Shown here: positions 1-10,569 of the stretch, piece after piece
How positions within the stretch are numbered: the first letter of the stretch is position 1
Layout: each line of letters begins with the position of its first letter
DNA from: Ascochyta rabiei
Lineage: Eukaryota > Ascomycota > Dothideomycetes > Pleosporales > Didymellaceae
Length of the DNA: 64,000 nt
Direction: 5' to 3'
NCBI RefSeq assembly: GCF_004011695.2
Contig: NC_082425.1
Location: forward strand, 248,001 to 312,000
The notes under the pieces: model-generated
Seen by the model: only the letters and a program-made list of their open reading frames with translations
What the model was told of the DNA's origin: nothing
Database searches by the model: none
Made by a program: the position numbers and the translations under genes

Positions 1-3000
1 CAGACGAGTCGAAGAAGCTCAAGGAGCAGGAGAAGGTGGCAGACGAGCTTGAGGCGAAGACCAAGACGCCCGACCCAATACCCTCAAAGACAGGCTCCGG
101 CCGGGGCAGCGCCGCAGGAGGCGATGGCGGCTCAGGCGGCGACGGAGGCGGCCGGAAACGCAAGAACAGCCCACTCGTCAAGCCTTCAATACCAGAAGTC
201 TACCCCCAGGTCATGGCCATACCCCTCGCCAAGCGCCCACTGTTCCCCGGCTTCTACAAGGCTGTCACCATCCGCGACAGGGAGGTCGGTCAGGCAATCG
301 CAGACATGGTCAAGCGTGGACAGCCGTACATTGGTGCTTTCATGTTCAAAGACGACGCTGTCGACAAGGACGTCATCGATGACCCCAGTGAAGTGCACGA
401 CGTTGGCACTTTCTGCCAGGTCACGAGCGCATTCCCCGTCGGCTCCGAAGACAACTTCGCCATGACCTGTGTGCTGTACCCACACCGCAGGATTAAGATG
501 ACCAGCCTCTTGCCACCCAAGGGTGAGAAGCAGACGTCTGCTGGAGAAGCAACCATCGCCGACCTCCCCGAAGGCGAGGCTGCACCGGCCGAGACAAAGG
601 CTGGCGAGTCCAAGGGCGATGTCGTCGCCAGCTTCGAGGAGGCCAGCGAAGACGCAAAGTCGGTTCAGGAAGACCAGACACTTGCCATCCTGAAGGGCCG
701 CCAAGTCAGCATTGCCAACGTCGAGAACATGGTCGAAGAGCCCTTCAGCATGAAAGACAACAAGGTCATCCAGGCCCTTGTCAACGAGATCGTCAACACC
801 TTCAAGGGCGTCGCGCTCCTGAACCCCATGTTCCGTGATCACGTTGCTACCTTCTCCGTACACACCACCATGAGCGTGGGCGAGGACCCTGTAAAGCTGG
901 CAGATTTTGCTGCAGCGGTCGCTCAAGCCGAGTCTCACGAGCTGCAGGCGGCGCTCGAGGAGATGGATGTCGAGAAGAGGCTGAGGAAGTCTCTGGAGGT
1001 CCTGAAGAAGGAGCTCATGAGCGCCGAATTGCAGAAAAAGGTTAGCGACGAGGTGAACAACCGAGTACAGAAGAAGCATCGCGAATTCATCTTGATGGAG
1101 CAAATGAAAGGCATCAAGCGCGAGCTTGGCATCGAGTCAGATGGCAAGGACAAGCTCATTGAGAAGTTCAATGAGAAGGCTGGCAAGCTGGCCATGCCTG
1201 AGGGCGTCAGGAAGGTCTTCGACGAGGAGATGAGCAAGCTCTCCGGTCTTGAGCCTAGTGGATCTGAGTTCAACGTCACCAGGAACTACCTAGATTGGCT
1301 GACCCAGCTCCCTTGGGGCTTGAGCAGCGCCGAGAATTTCGGCATCAAGCACGCCCGTGAAGTGCTGGACGAAGACCATTACGGACTGAAGGATGTGAAG
1401 GATCGCATTCTGGAGTTCATTGCTGTTGGCAAGCTCCGCGGGTCTGTCGAGGGCAAAATCCTCTGCTTGGTCGGTCCTCCTGGCGTGGGTAAAACCTCAA
1501 TCGGAAAGTCGATCGCAAGAGCTCTGAACCGCCAGTACTACCGTTTCAGTGTCGGTGGTATGTATGATGTTGCCGAGATCAAGGGCCACCGAAGGACCTA
1601 CGTCGGCGCTCTGCCTGGTCGCATCATCCAGGCGCTCAAGAAGTGTCAGACCGAGAACCCGCTTGTCTTGATTGACGAGATTGACAAGCTTGGCCGCAAC
1701 AGCAACCACGGTGATCCTGCCGCGGCACTGCTGGAGCTGCTCGATCCTGAGCAGAACAACAGCTTCTTGGATCACTACCTGGATGTTCCCGTTGATCTGT
1801 CCAAGGTTCTGTTTGTTTGCACAGCGAACATGTCCGACACCATCCCTCAGCCCCTACTTGACCGTATGGAGATGATCGAGCTGTCTGGTTACGTTGCCGA
1901 CGAGAAGATCGCCATCGCGGAGAAGTACCTTGCGCCTGCAGCGAAGGAGATGAGTGGTTTGAAGGACGCCGATGTCATTCTTGAAAAGGAAGGCATCGTC
2001 GAGCTCATCAACAAGTACTGCCGAGAGTCTGGTGTCCGCAACCTGAAGAAGCAAATCGAGAAGGTCTACCGCAAGTCCGCCCTCAAGATCGTTACTGAAG
2101 TCGGCGAAGACGCTCTGCCGGAGTCTGAAGCGCTTACCGACGAGGGCAAGGCCGCGCAGGAACAGTCTGACAAGGACAAGAGTGACGTCAAGGAGACACC
2201 TGAGGATATGGAGAAGCAAACAGCACCAAAGCCTCGCGTTGCACTCAAAGTCCCTGACACAGTGCACGTCTCCATCAACAAGGATAATCTCAAGGACTAC
2301 GTCGGCCCGCCCGTGTTCACCGCCGACCGGCTCTACGACTTCACACCACCTGGTGTCGCGATGGGTCTGGCGTGGACATCGATGGGCGGCTCTGCTTTGT
2401 ACATTGAATCCATCCTGCAGAACGCGCTCTCCGCCTCGTCACACCCTGGTCTCGAGCGCACTGGTTCGCTTCGCGACGTCATGAAGGAGTCCACAGGCGT
2501 TGCCTACTCGTACGCCAAGTCGATACTGGCGCGCGAATTCCCCAAGAACAGGTTCTTCGAGCACGCAAGACTACATCTGCATTGTCCCGAAGGCGCGGTG
2601 CCGAAGGATGGACCGAGCGCTGGTATCACCATGGCATCGAGTCTCTTGTCATTGGCTCTCGACACACAGATCCGAGATGCCGTGGCGATGACGGGAGAGC
2701 TCACACTCACTGGTAAGGTGCTCAGAATTGGCGGACTGAGAGAGAAGACGGTGGCAGCACGGAGAGCAGGCGCGAACATGGTCATCTTCCCCAAGGACAA
2801 CTTGAGCGACTGGTTGGAATTGCCCGAGGTAGGTCATGAAGAATTGTAACGCCGGAATGATACTGACCAGGGGACAGAACATCAAAGAGGGCATCGAAGG
2901 CCACCCCGTGGCCTGGTACTCGGACGTCTTCGACCTCATCTTCCCGGACCTGGACAAGGAGGCGGCCAACAAGCTGTGGGAGAAGGAACTCAAGGCTAAG

Positions 3001-3066
3001 AAAGGGGACCGCAAGAGGAAAGAGCAGAAGCGGAAAGACGAGGACGAGGACGAGGACGATGACTGA
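1..3066 (+). CDS. PIM1: Lon protease homolog, mitochondrial (PIM1-like), 5'-partial
   Basis: ATP-dependent AAA+ serine protease of the mitochondrial matrix, which degrades misfolded and oxidised proteins. The reading frame is already open at base 3, so the start and targeting peptide lie outside the window. Exons are 1-2828 and 2878-3066; the 49-bp intron (GTAGGT..CAG) restores the end of the protease domain. About 1,004 residues are visible. In order: a charged, Gly-rich N-terminal linker; the LON substrate-binding domain with an acidic/Ala-rich insertion; a coiled-coil region; the AAA+ module with Walker A GPPGVGKT (visible residues 491-498) and Walker B LVLIDEID; and the protease domain with catalytic Ser872 in PKDGPSAG and Lys915 in GGLREK. 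The Ser-Lys spacing of 43 residues equals that of E. coli Lon. The tail is Lys-rich and then Asp/Glu-rich. An acidic insertion separates the AAA+ and protease domains, as in yeast Pim1. Confidence 0.95.
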
Positions 3067-3596
3067 GCTCGATGTTGTACAGCATCTACTACGGGCAACA
3101 CGGCAAGAGCAAGGTACCCTTTTTGTATGATATAGCGGTGTAGAGGACGAAGACCGAAGACGCATACTTGGCGTTTGGAGCATTCGCATCATGTCTGCAA
3201 GAGCAGACGCGTCCGTGTCGCGGAGGCAGATGGATGGATGTAGTGGACTGATGGTGGATCTCGACTCTTGCATATATAGACGGTGGAGAGATGAGGCGTG
3301 CGCCGATGGGCAGGTCCTGATAGGTTTGTACAGAAACACGGTTTGTTCTTGTTCTCGTCAGAACCGACGGCTCTACAGAAGTGGAACACGTGGAGCATGC
3401 ACGGCCCTCGTCAAGGCAAGACGTCTGTGAAGTTGTGTCTGACATGGCAAGCAAGCACAGATGAAGCACAGACGCGTGGTGGACCCTGTTTGACAGCCGC
3501 CTCGGGCTGCCAGCTCCCTTGACTGCTCAAACACCCCACCAAACATCGCAACTCGCCCGACGCAGACGCGCCACGACGCGCTGAGACGCCGCAGCA
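3067..3596 (+). other. Intergenic: PIM1 3' side and deacetylase promoter
   Basis: No gene seen. A TATATA stretch lies near 3272-3279, about 320 bp before the deacetylase ATG, which would imply a long 5' UTR if it is used. Confidence 0.5.
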
Positions 3597-6500
3597 ATGC
3601 AGAGCCACCAGCAGGCGTCGTCGCCGGGCGCCGGCAAAGACAGCACGCCGCGAGGACGCCCGCGACACAGCAACGACGCCAACTCTCTCCCACGCTCGGT
3701 CAACCGCCTTTCACTGCACACACCCACAAACACACCCACAAACACACACGACGTGCGCAATCTGTCGCCTGGGCCCAGCTCTCCCAGACTCCCCACAGCG
3801 CGTGTGCCGTCCTCGCCGCTCCCCCGGTCTCTCCGCCGCAGCTCCAGCACCGTGAGCTTGAAGCGCGCCGCGTCCCCCGCGCCGTCTCTTGTTCTTGGGA
3901 GGAAGTCTTCGAATTCGTCGTTGCGCGGCGACATGCCCTCCGGCACGCCAAGGAACCCAGCTTCGCGCCGATCGTCGTTGGCACCCAACATGCACTCGCC
4001 GATAGGGGGAAAGAGCGCGCTGCAACCACACTTCGAAGAGAAGCTGCCCCTGCGCGCCTGCGATATAGCAGAGGACCACTTCAAGAGGGAGCTGGCGCGC
4101 CACGAGAGCATAGCCGGGACCGCAGACGCAGGCACAGTGGTCATCGTGCACGACCAATGCTACGGGCACCGCTACGCCCGACCAAACACGCACAAGAACC
4201 TACTCAGTCTGATCATGGAGCGACCTGAGCGCATACTGGCCAGCGTACTGGGCATATCGACAGCCTACGTGCGACTTGGTGGACGACACGCAGAGGGGCA
4301 CCACCCGCTGCATCCCGATCAGAATCCACCTGGGCGCATCCCCTTCAGGATCCGCAAGACGTCGCGCCTGGTCGACATCACATCGCCAGTCGTGACAAAT
4401 GTTCATGGCACAAAGTGGATGAACGAACTCAAGTCACTGTGTGACAGTGCAGGAGAAAAGCTGGCAGCCACAGGAAAGGAACTCGCCAGGGACATGTCGG
4501 CAGTGCCGGGACAACCACCAAAACACGAGTTCCATGCTGGCGATCTGTACCTATGTCAAGACTCGTTGAACGCTTTTCAGGGTGCGCTTGGCGGTGTTCT
4601 GGATGCTGTCGATGCTGTCTTTCAGGGTACGAGCATAGGTCACGGCCCGTCTCGAGCCTTTGTCTGCGTGCGACCGCCAGGGCACCATTGCTCAGCAGAC
4701 TTTCCGTCTGGGTTCTGCTGGCTGAACAATGTCCATGTCGGCATCGAGCACGCTATGATGCAGTACGGTCTGACGCATGCCGCCATTATTGATTTCGACC
4801 TGCACCACGGCGATGGGTCGCAAGCCATCACCTGGGCGCGTAACAAGAAGGTCCAGAACATGCCCAAGAGCACGGCAAACAGGAAGAAGACATCCATCGG
4901 CTACTTCAGCCTGCACGACATCAACTCGTATCCGTGCGAGGATGGCGACGACGACAAGGTCCAAGCAGCGAGTCTTTGCATCGACAATGCGCACGGCCAG
5001 TCGATCTGGAACGTACACTTGCAGTCGTGGAAGACACCAGAGGAGTTCTGGGCAATCTACGAAGACAAGTACCTCGTGCTACTCGACAAGACGCGCCAAT
5101 ATCTCAAATCTCACACGAAGCGTCTAAAGAGTGGACCCAATCAGCCTACCCCCAAGGCCGCCATCTTTCTGTCTGCCGGTTTTGATGCCAGCGAGTGGGA
5201 AACTGCAGGGATGCAGCGACACGCAGTAAACGTGCCTACCGAGTTCTACGCCCGCTTTACCCGAGACGTCGTTCGTCTAGCTGAAGAGGAGGGCACGGCT
5301 GTGGATGGGCGGGTGATCTCGGTGCTTGAAGGCGGCTACAGTGACAGAGCTCTTGCTAGCGGAGTGATGAGCCACATCAGCGGCCTCACTGATGGTCAAG
5401 TCTGGAGCGAGCCCAGTCCAACAAATGGCCTTGCGCTCGATATGCACCAGAGAGTAAGCGGGCTGAGCATTTCTGATGACAGCCTTCCTGTTCAATCAGT
5501 TGAGGCTGACCTAACCCCTGTCACATATGATCCTGCGTGGTGGCATCATGCCCATCTTGCGGAGCTCGAAAACCTGGTAAAACCTCCGGCTCAGGTGGCT
5601 ATCAAAAAGCCGCGGCAGGGGCCCCAAGCACACTTTTCTTCTCCCACGCAGTCTTTCACGGCAAAGGTCGTCGACCCAACCAAACTCGCACATCTGCAAC
5701 CTGGAAGAGGCGTTCCCGTCCATCCTTCAAGGCCCATCACACCACCCCCACCTGATGTGGACTGGGCGACGGCAGCGCATGCGCTGAGCGCATTGCTAGT
5801 GCCTTCAGATCGCCAGACGAGGAGTTGCAGGCCTGAAGAACTCGCCGAGCCAAAGATTAAGAAGGAGAAGCCAGCAGCGCCTGCGTTGACGTCTGTAAAG
5901 GTGGATCCTTCTGGTCGGCAACTGCGTGGCCGCAAGCCAGCAACCTCGTATACCGATAGAGGCTCTGATGACGAGAAGGCTTCTCTTCGCACAGAGTCGC
6001 GGTCGAGCCGACGACAAACCATTGCCGACTTTCAGCCTACGTCTGCAGAGCCACCTGCACCAGCTCGATCAGTCTCGCGTCGCATGAGCATTGCCTCTAG
6101 CGTCTCGTCGATTGGCGATCGCAGTGTTGGTCGTGCACCAAGCATTCCACCGCCCTCTTCCAGAAGGCGAAGTGTAGCACCGCAGCCTGCAGGTTCGGCG
6201 GATCTGCCTGCAAAGAAAGGCCGAGGAGCGACCACTGCAGCTTCCTCTCGCGCTCCTCAGCGGCCGCCTGTGCCGCGAGTGCCATCCGCCTACACGAACA
6301 AGGCGGTCAAAGAAAAGGAAAATGATGGCATGGACGCGCTGACATCAGGCCTCAAACGGGTCACGTTGAAGATGCCGTCCAGAGAGGAGTACGATGCGCG
6401 AGAGAAGGAGAAAGCAGAGAAGCAGGCTACTCTCGAAGCTTCAAAGAAAGCAACGGCCAAGACGACTGCTCGCAAACAAAGCACGAGCCGCACCACAAGC

Positions 6501-7238
6501 ACCAAAGCAGCCGCTGGTACGACGAAGAGGGGCCGGCCGGCGAAATCATCAAAGACATGTTCACCAGCTACCACTCCAGCACCTACCATGACACCTGAGC
6601 CCCCAAAGCTGCAAAGCGCTGCTACAGCACCGCTTCAGCAGCCGGAGCCGGTACAACCAGAAACGATGTCGAGTCTGGTGGATCAGCCCAAGTCTGTGCC
6701 AGCTGCACAAGAAAACATGTTTGCCAGCATGTCGGAGGTTGGTGGCCGCAGCCCGAATGGCATCATTGAGCCACCCACCGACTTCAGAGACTCGGTCATC
6801 ACGCCGGAGCAGCTGCGGGAGCAATTGCCATTACCTTCGTTCGTGACAGCCAGCGAAGTGCTGCCGGCTGTCTCGCCCGCATCTCGTGCAGACACACCTC
6901 CTCCGCCACCTCCCGCCAGTGGGATGCAGTTTGTGAACTACACGACGCAGTCTTTCGACGCAGCGCCTTGTGCACTGCAAGCATTGGAGCCTCAGCCACC
7001 AGCAGCCTTGCATTGGCTGGCTCCCAATTCAGACACAGGTCCGACACCACCGACAACGGGATCTCGACCCATGTCGCCGGCCAAGAAGCAGGACCTGCCT
7101 GTCTTTAGCGCGAACAGCACAATCCCGTTTGCATTGCCAGGTCCTGCTCCCGCTCCACAGCAAAGCACTCCTGCCAGCATGGAGGCAGAGGATGAGGGAG
7201 ATGTCTGGGAGGTGCCTGAAACGCCTGCTCGCACTTGA
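3597..7238 (+). CDS. HOS3: Hos3-like histone deacetylase (class II-related)
   Basis: Zinc-dependent lysine deacetylase, single exon, 1,213 residues. The N-terminal ~140 residues are Ser/Arg/Pro-rich and probably disordered. The deacetylase core spans roughly residues 170-620: PPGHHC with the catalytic His pair at 363-364, DFDLHHGDG with zinc ligands Asp401 and His403, SAGFDAS with zinc ligand Asp530, and EGGYS with the transition-state Tyr581. All key residues are present, so it should be active. The C-terminal half (about 600 residues) is Ser/Pro/Ala-rich with basic KKxRG-type patches and little predicted order, making the protein much longer than yeast Hos3 (about 700 residues) but similar to filamentous-fungal relatives. 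The ATG at 3597 follows CAGCA and is the first in frame. Yeast Hos3 acts at the bud neck and on chromatin; the targets here are unknown. Confidence 0.93.
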   Translation: MQSHQQASSPGAGKDSTPRGRPRHSNDANSLPRSVNRLSLHTPTNTPTNTHDVRNLSPGPSSPRLPTARVPSSPLPRSLRRSSSTVSLKRAASPAPSLVLGRKSSNSSLRGDMPSGTPRNPASRRSSLAPNMHSPIGGKSALQPHFEEKLPLRACDIAEDHFKRELARHESIAGTADAGTVVIVHDQCYGHRYARPNTHKNLLSLIMERPERILASVLGISTAYVRLGGRHAEGHHPLHPDQNPPGRIPFRIRKTSRLVDITSPVVTNVHGTKWMNELKSLCDSAGEKLAATGKELARDMSAVPGQPPKHEFHAGDLYLCQDSLNAFQGALGGVLDAVDAVFQGTSIGHGPSRAFVCVRPPGHHCSADFPSGFCWLNNVHVGIEHAMMQYGLTHAAIIDFDLHHGDGSQAITWARNKKVQNMPKSTANRKKTSIGYFSLHDINSYPCEDGDDDKVQAASLCIDNAHGQSIWNVHLQSWKTPEEFWAIYEDKYLVLLDKTRQYLKSHTKRLKSGPNQPTPKAAIFLSAGFDASEWETAGMQRHAVNVPTEFYARFTRDVVRLAEEEGTAVDGRVISVLEGGYSDRALASGVMSHISGLTDGQVWSEPSPTNGLALDMHQRVSGLSISDDSLPVQSVEADLTPVTYDPAWWHHAHLAELENLVKPPAQVAIKKPRQGPQAHFSSPTQSFTAKVVDPTKLAHLQPGRGVPVHPSRPITPPPPDVDWATAAHALSALLVPSDRQTRSCRPEELAEPKIKKEKPAAPALTSVKVDPSGRQLRGRKPATSYTDRGSDDEKASLRTESRSSRRQTIADFQPTSAEPPAPARSVSRRMSIASSVSSIGDRSVGRAPSIPPPSSRRRSVAPQPAGSADLPAKKGRGATTAASSRAPQRPPVPRVPSAYTNKAVKEKENDGMDALTSGLKRVTLKMPSREEYDAREKEKAEKQATLEASKKATAKTTARKQSTSRTTSTKAAAGTTKRGRPAKSSKTCSPATTPAPTMTPEPPKLQSAATAPLQQPEPVQPETMSSLVDQPKSVPAAQENMFASMSEVGGRSPNGIIEPPTDFRDSVITPEQLREQLPLPSFVTASEVLPAVSPASRADTPPPPPPASGMQFVNYTTQSFDAAPCALQALEPQPPAALHWLAPNSDTGPTPPTTGSRPMSPAKKQDLPVFSANSTIPFALPGPAPAPQQSTPASMEAEDEGDVWEVPETPART

Positions 7239-7840
7239 AGGATCCATGTCAACTTAGCGTTCGTTGGTGGCTTAGAGTTGGAGGCGTCCAGCAGGGATTA
7301 CCGACTTGAGAAGTGCATTTTGTAATTTTGCCATGTAGAGATACCCGCCTTGCGCAGAATCAGATTTGAAGTACGTCGGGCCCGTGTGCTTCTCACGTCA
7401 TACTGAGCACTGAAGCTGCAAGCTCCACCGCACTCCACTGCACTCCACCGCACTCCACTGCACTCCACCGCACTCCACTGCACTCCACCGCACTCCACTG
7501 CACTCCACCGCACTCCACTGCACTCCACCGCACTCCACTGCACTTCACTGCTCTGGCGCTGGAGACGCTTATCAGGAAGGGCAACACAGCGTTGGAATAC
7601 CCGTACACGCACAGGTGTCACAGGATGCAGGGTACTGTCAAGCGGGAGCCAATCGCTAGTGCGATGCCCGGTCATGGGGGCTGTGGAAGCGGGGTCCATG
7701 CTAAAACGCGAAAGCTCGGATGACGTATGCTTGGAAGGGGAGCTGGACAGAACAGGGCGTGACGGTACGCGGCCTTAAGTATCCTGCTCGCTCGTGCGTG
7801 AGGAACAGGAATCGCTGAACCGCGTTTACGACTGTCCATC
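7239..7840. other. Intergenic, holds a minisatellite
   Basis: No gene seen. The stretch contains the 20-bp tandem repeat listed separately, then the promoter of the membrane-protein gene at 7841. Confidence 0.5.
7423..7550. repeat. 20-bp minisatellite, about 6.5 copies
   Basis: Near-perfect tandem copies of CACTCCACCGCACTCCACTG. The unit itself is two diverged 10-mers (CACTCCACCG / CACTCCACTG) that alternate strictly. It ends with a degenerate half unit (CACTTCACTG). Confidence 0.95.
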
Positions 7841-8818
7841 ATGTCTGACAACTCAGGTAGCAGCAACCGTTTTGCGCGGCGCGAGGAGTTCTCCAGCCAG
7901 TCCATCCTCCTGTACAAGATCTCGACAGGTCTCTCGTATCTGATCCTGCTCGTCACCGCCTTCTACTACACCTTCCACCAGCCCAATGAGGGCCATGGAC
8001 CGCACCACCGCTTCTGGCAGCACCAGCCTGCCACGCCGTTTGCGCAGAGCAGCATCATCACGTCCATCTACTGGTAGGCCCCCTACCCCCTACCCTCTAC
8101 CCCTCTACCCCTGCGTCGATGCTGACACGCACAGGATCGTCCTCTTCGTGCTCCAGCTTATCTACGCCTGGTCTCTGTGGTCCTCCAACGCCACCTACCT
8201 CGCCGCCGCCGCCAACATCGGCACCCACTACATCACATCCAACCTGCTGCTCTTCGGCTTCATCCACCTGTGGGTGCGCAGCCACTTCTGGCTGGCCGAG
8301 CTGCTGCTCGTGATCAACTTCTTCAACCTGAGCTTCGCCTACTTCCGCCACTCCACCACTCCGCGAGCTATCCACATTGGCACGCTTGCGGGTCCCTTGG
8401 CGTGGAACTTTACAGCCCTGTATTGGGTCGGTGCGGTCGCATTCCACTCGACGCATCTGGCTGGGCGCATCGTTGCTAACGTCTTCATCTGGGGCTGGCT
8501 TGGATATGGGCTGTTCTTCCTTGCGGCGTACAAGGACTACACAATCGGTCTTGCGCTGTCTGTGCTGTCCTTTTGTAAGTTCCAACTACATCACTGCCTG
8601 CTTAAGACTAACGATGCACAGCCACCGGTGTTGGCCAGTTCCTCAGCAAACTCCCCATCCTGCAGTTGCAGTGGATCTTCGCCTTCACCATCGGCGGCAT
8701 CCTCTTCGTGGTCTCGCTCGCTGTCGGTGTACCGGGACTTCTGGGTCGCGATCCCTTCCCGCGTGGCCAGATTGTCAGCGAGGACCGCGAGAGAGCGCCT
8801 CTGCTGGCCGACGAATAG
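7841..8818 (+). CDS. Multi-pass membrane protein of unknown function (DUF1774-like)
   Basis: Three exons, 7841-8073, 8135-8574 and 8622-8818, give 289 residues. Both introns have GT-AG ends, and joining keeps the frame through Trp78 (codon split TG|G) and through SF|STGVG. The ORF starts at an ATG in CATCATGTC. The protein has about seven hydrophobic helices: an N-terminal one after residue 25 (YLILLVTAFYYTF), then IVLFVLQLIYAWSLW and further segments ending in IFAFTIGGILFVVSLAVGV. A short polar tail ends in PLLADE. Topology and length fit the fungal DUF1774 family, known to me only as predicted integral membrane proteins. No catalytic motif is visible. Exon structure is well supported; the family name is from memory. 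Confidence 0.85.
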
Positions 8819-9463
8819 GCGCGGCAACTGCAAGCACAATGCTCGCAAGCACTGCGCACGATTCGCTGTCTTCGAAACGAGAACTCACAAGCAAGCACGT
8901 CGATGACCAAGGCTTCTATCAACGGTCAACGGATCTAAAGTCTGGCATGGCGCCAGCCTCTTATGCATTTGGGATGGTGTCTTTAGGCTTTTCGTAGTTA
9001 TCAAACTCTACATCTCAAGCAAAGCATCATTTTGACGGCCTCCGCACTCGCGACAGGCAATGTATTACTCACATGACGCAGGGACTACGGACAGCGGATC
9101 GGACCGTCGCTCGCGCCGCAGCATCCGACGTCGATCACTACACGACCACGTCGGACAAAGGACACTGTCATCCCTCGTTCCACCGACACTTCCAGCACCA
9201 CCAGGAACAGCATCGCAATGCCAAACCGGCCGCTCTCAGTGACCGAATTAGAGTGCTACCTCTTTCCTAACAGTCTGCTAGGGGTGCTGGCACTAGACCG
9301 AGCTTCTTCTCTTCGCAAGATGGAGCCACCGAGGTACCACCTAACACGTCGTACGGCCCCGCCAGAGGCCCGCGTCGACTACAAAGGTACAGCACACCTC
9401 GCCAGGCACTGTTCTTTGTCAAAGAGCTCATCCGCAGTCGGAATCTGGCCTGCTTCCTCCACA
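8819..9463. other. Intergenic, nothing recognised
   Basis: No convincing coding segment, RNA gene or repeat was seen between the membrane-protein gene and the hydrolase remnant. Confidence 0.5.
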
Positions 9464-9532
9464 ATGCCCACCAAACCCACCATCCTCTTCGTCCCGGGCG
9501 CTTGGCACAATTCTGCCTGCAAAGCCCCGTGA
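9464..9532 (+). pseudogene. Alpha/beta-hydrolase N-terminal remnant
   Basis: An ATG at 9464 opens a 22-codon frame reading MPTKPTILFVPGAWH followed by a few residues and a TGA. This is the typical first beta-strand and oxyanion-loop start of small fungal alpha/beta-hydrolases (xPTIxFVPGAWH). Nothing downstream continues the fold: the next 140 bp are T/G-rich with short direct repeats (GTGGT..TAGTTTGA). I read it as the 5' stub of a hydrolase gene left after a deletion or a partial duplication. Confidence 0.55.
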
Positions 9533-9669
9533 TTGGTGGTTATGGTAGTTTGAGTTGTGGTAGTTTGATAAAAGTTTAAACCACGACACCCGATATCAAA
9601 ATTTCAAGCTCCATGTACTGTGATTACGAGTGCTACCCAAGCCTCCTCACTTCCGTACACACCTCACGT

Positions 9670-10569
9670 TCAGACCCTCGCGACACGCATAACGTCGAAA
9701 AGCCCCGCCTTCTGCTTCTCCGACAGCCCGTCCTTCAGCAGGCCCGTGACATGCTCGCCCTCCCTCCCCCGCTGATTGCTCACCACCGTAGTGCCGCCCT
9801 TCTTGAACTCACACGTCCGGCCCGTGGTGCCGCAAACCCACAGCTTGACGCCCGCCCACTCCTCCCCACTGAGCAGATCCGTCCCGTAGGCCGAACTCCA
9901 CGGGGCATCGACCTGCCACGGCTCCAGCGCCTCTCTCCGATCCGGCGCAAACGCCGTGACAACCACGACAAGCGGCTGCGGCAGCGGCGAAACCCGCCCC
10001 CCACCGTCCCCAACGCGCGGGGCCGCGGCCTTGCCAAGCTGGCGCTTCAACCACCTGACATCCCGCTCATGCTCCCGATTATGCCGCTGCACACTCCACT
10101 CGGCCACGCCGCTCTCGGCCGCAAACTCGGCGCACTTGCGGACCACGGCGCTCTCGTCCGCCGCGGGAATCGCGCTCCACAGCGTAGCGCCCAGCAGCAC
10201 GATCCCCGCAGCCGACCCAGGGCGCCCCAGCTCCGCCCGCGTCCGATACAGAACCTCCAGCCGCCCGCGCGTAGCGGGCTCCCCCTCCAGCCCGTGCGCC
10301 AGCTGCAGCGCGTCCGTGTACTCCAGCCCGCTGAACTCGAGGGCGCCGAGTACCAGGAAGACCTTGTCGTGCACGGCGCAGCGGCGCGCGAGGAAGGAGA
10401 GGTACAGCGGGTAGTCGATGAGGCGGCCGATGTTGCCGGCTAGCAGGAGCGTCGGGGCGCTGGCGGGGATGTGGAAGGTGGGGTATTGGTTTTGGTGGTC
10501 GAGGTGGAGGTCGGAGAGGATTTGGAGGGGGGTGGAGGGGGGGTTGAAGAGCGTGGTAAGGCGGTTCAT
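9670..10569 (-). CDS. Calcineurin-like phosphoesterase-fold protein with degenerate active site
   Basis: Single exon, 299 residues, ATG at 10569. The scaffold is clearly that of the fungal calcineurin-like metallophosphoesterases: QILSDLHLDHQNQY, LLLAGNIGRLIDY, FLVLGALEF, TLWSAI and a C-terminal VVSNQRG. Only the first metal motif D20-x-H22 is intact. The motif GDxG is GNIG (Asp to Asn46), GNHE is GALE (Asn/His to Ala76/Leu77), the usual THHAP is TAFAP (206-207), and GHTH is GTTG (His to Thr248 and Gly250). Five of the expected metal/phosphate ligands are therefore replaced while the frame stays open, with strong GC bias and no stop. Family knowledge says these residues bind the two metals, so I infer a pseudoenzyme. 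It may bind a ligand or partner instead. Convergent with the hydrolase stub. Confidence 0.85.
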   Translation of the reverse strand: MNRLTTLFNPPSTPLQILSDLHLDHQNQYPTFHIPASAPTLLLAGNIGRLIDYPLYLSFLARRCAVHDKVFLVLGALEFSGLEYTDALQLAHGLEGEPATRGRLEVLYRTRAELGRPGSAAGIVLLGATLWSAIPAADESAVVRKCAEFAAESGVAEWSVQRHNREHERDVRWLKRQLGKAAAPRVGDGGGRVSPLPQPLVVVVTAFAPDRREALEPWQVDAPWSSAYGTDLLSGEEWAGVKLWVCGTTGRTCEFKKGGTTVVSNQRGREGEHVTGLLKDGLSEKQKAGLFDVMRVARV

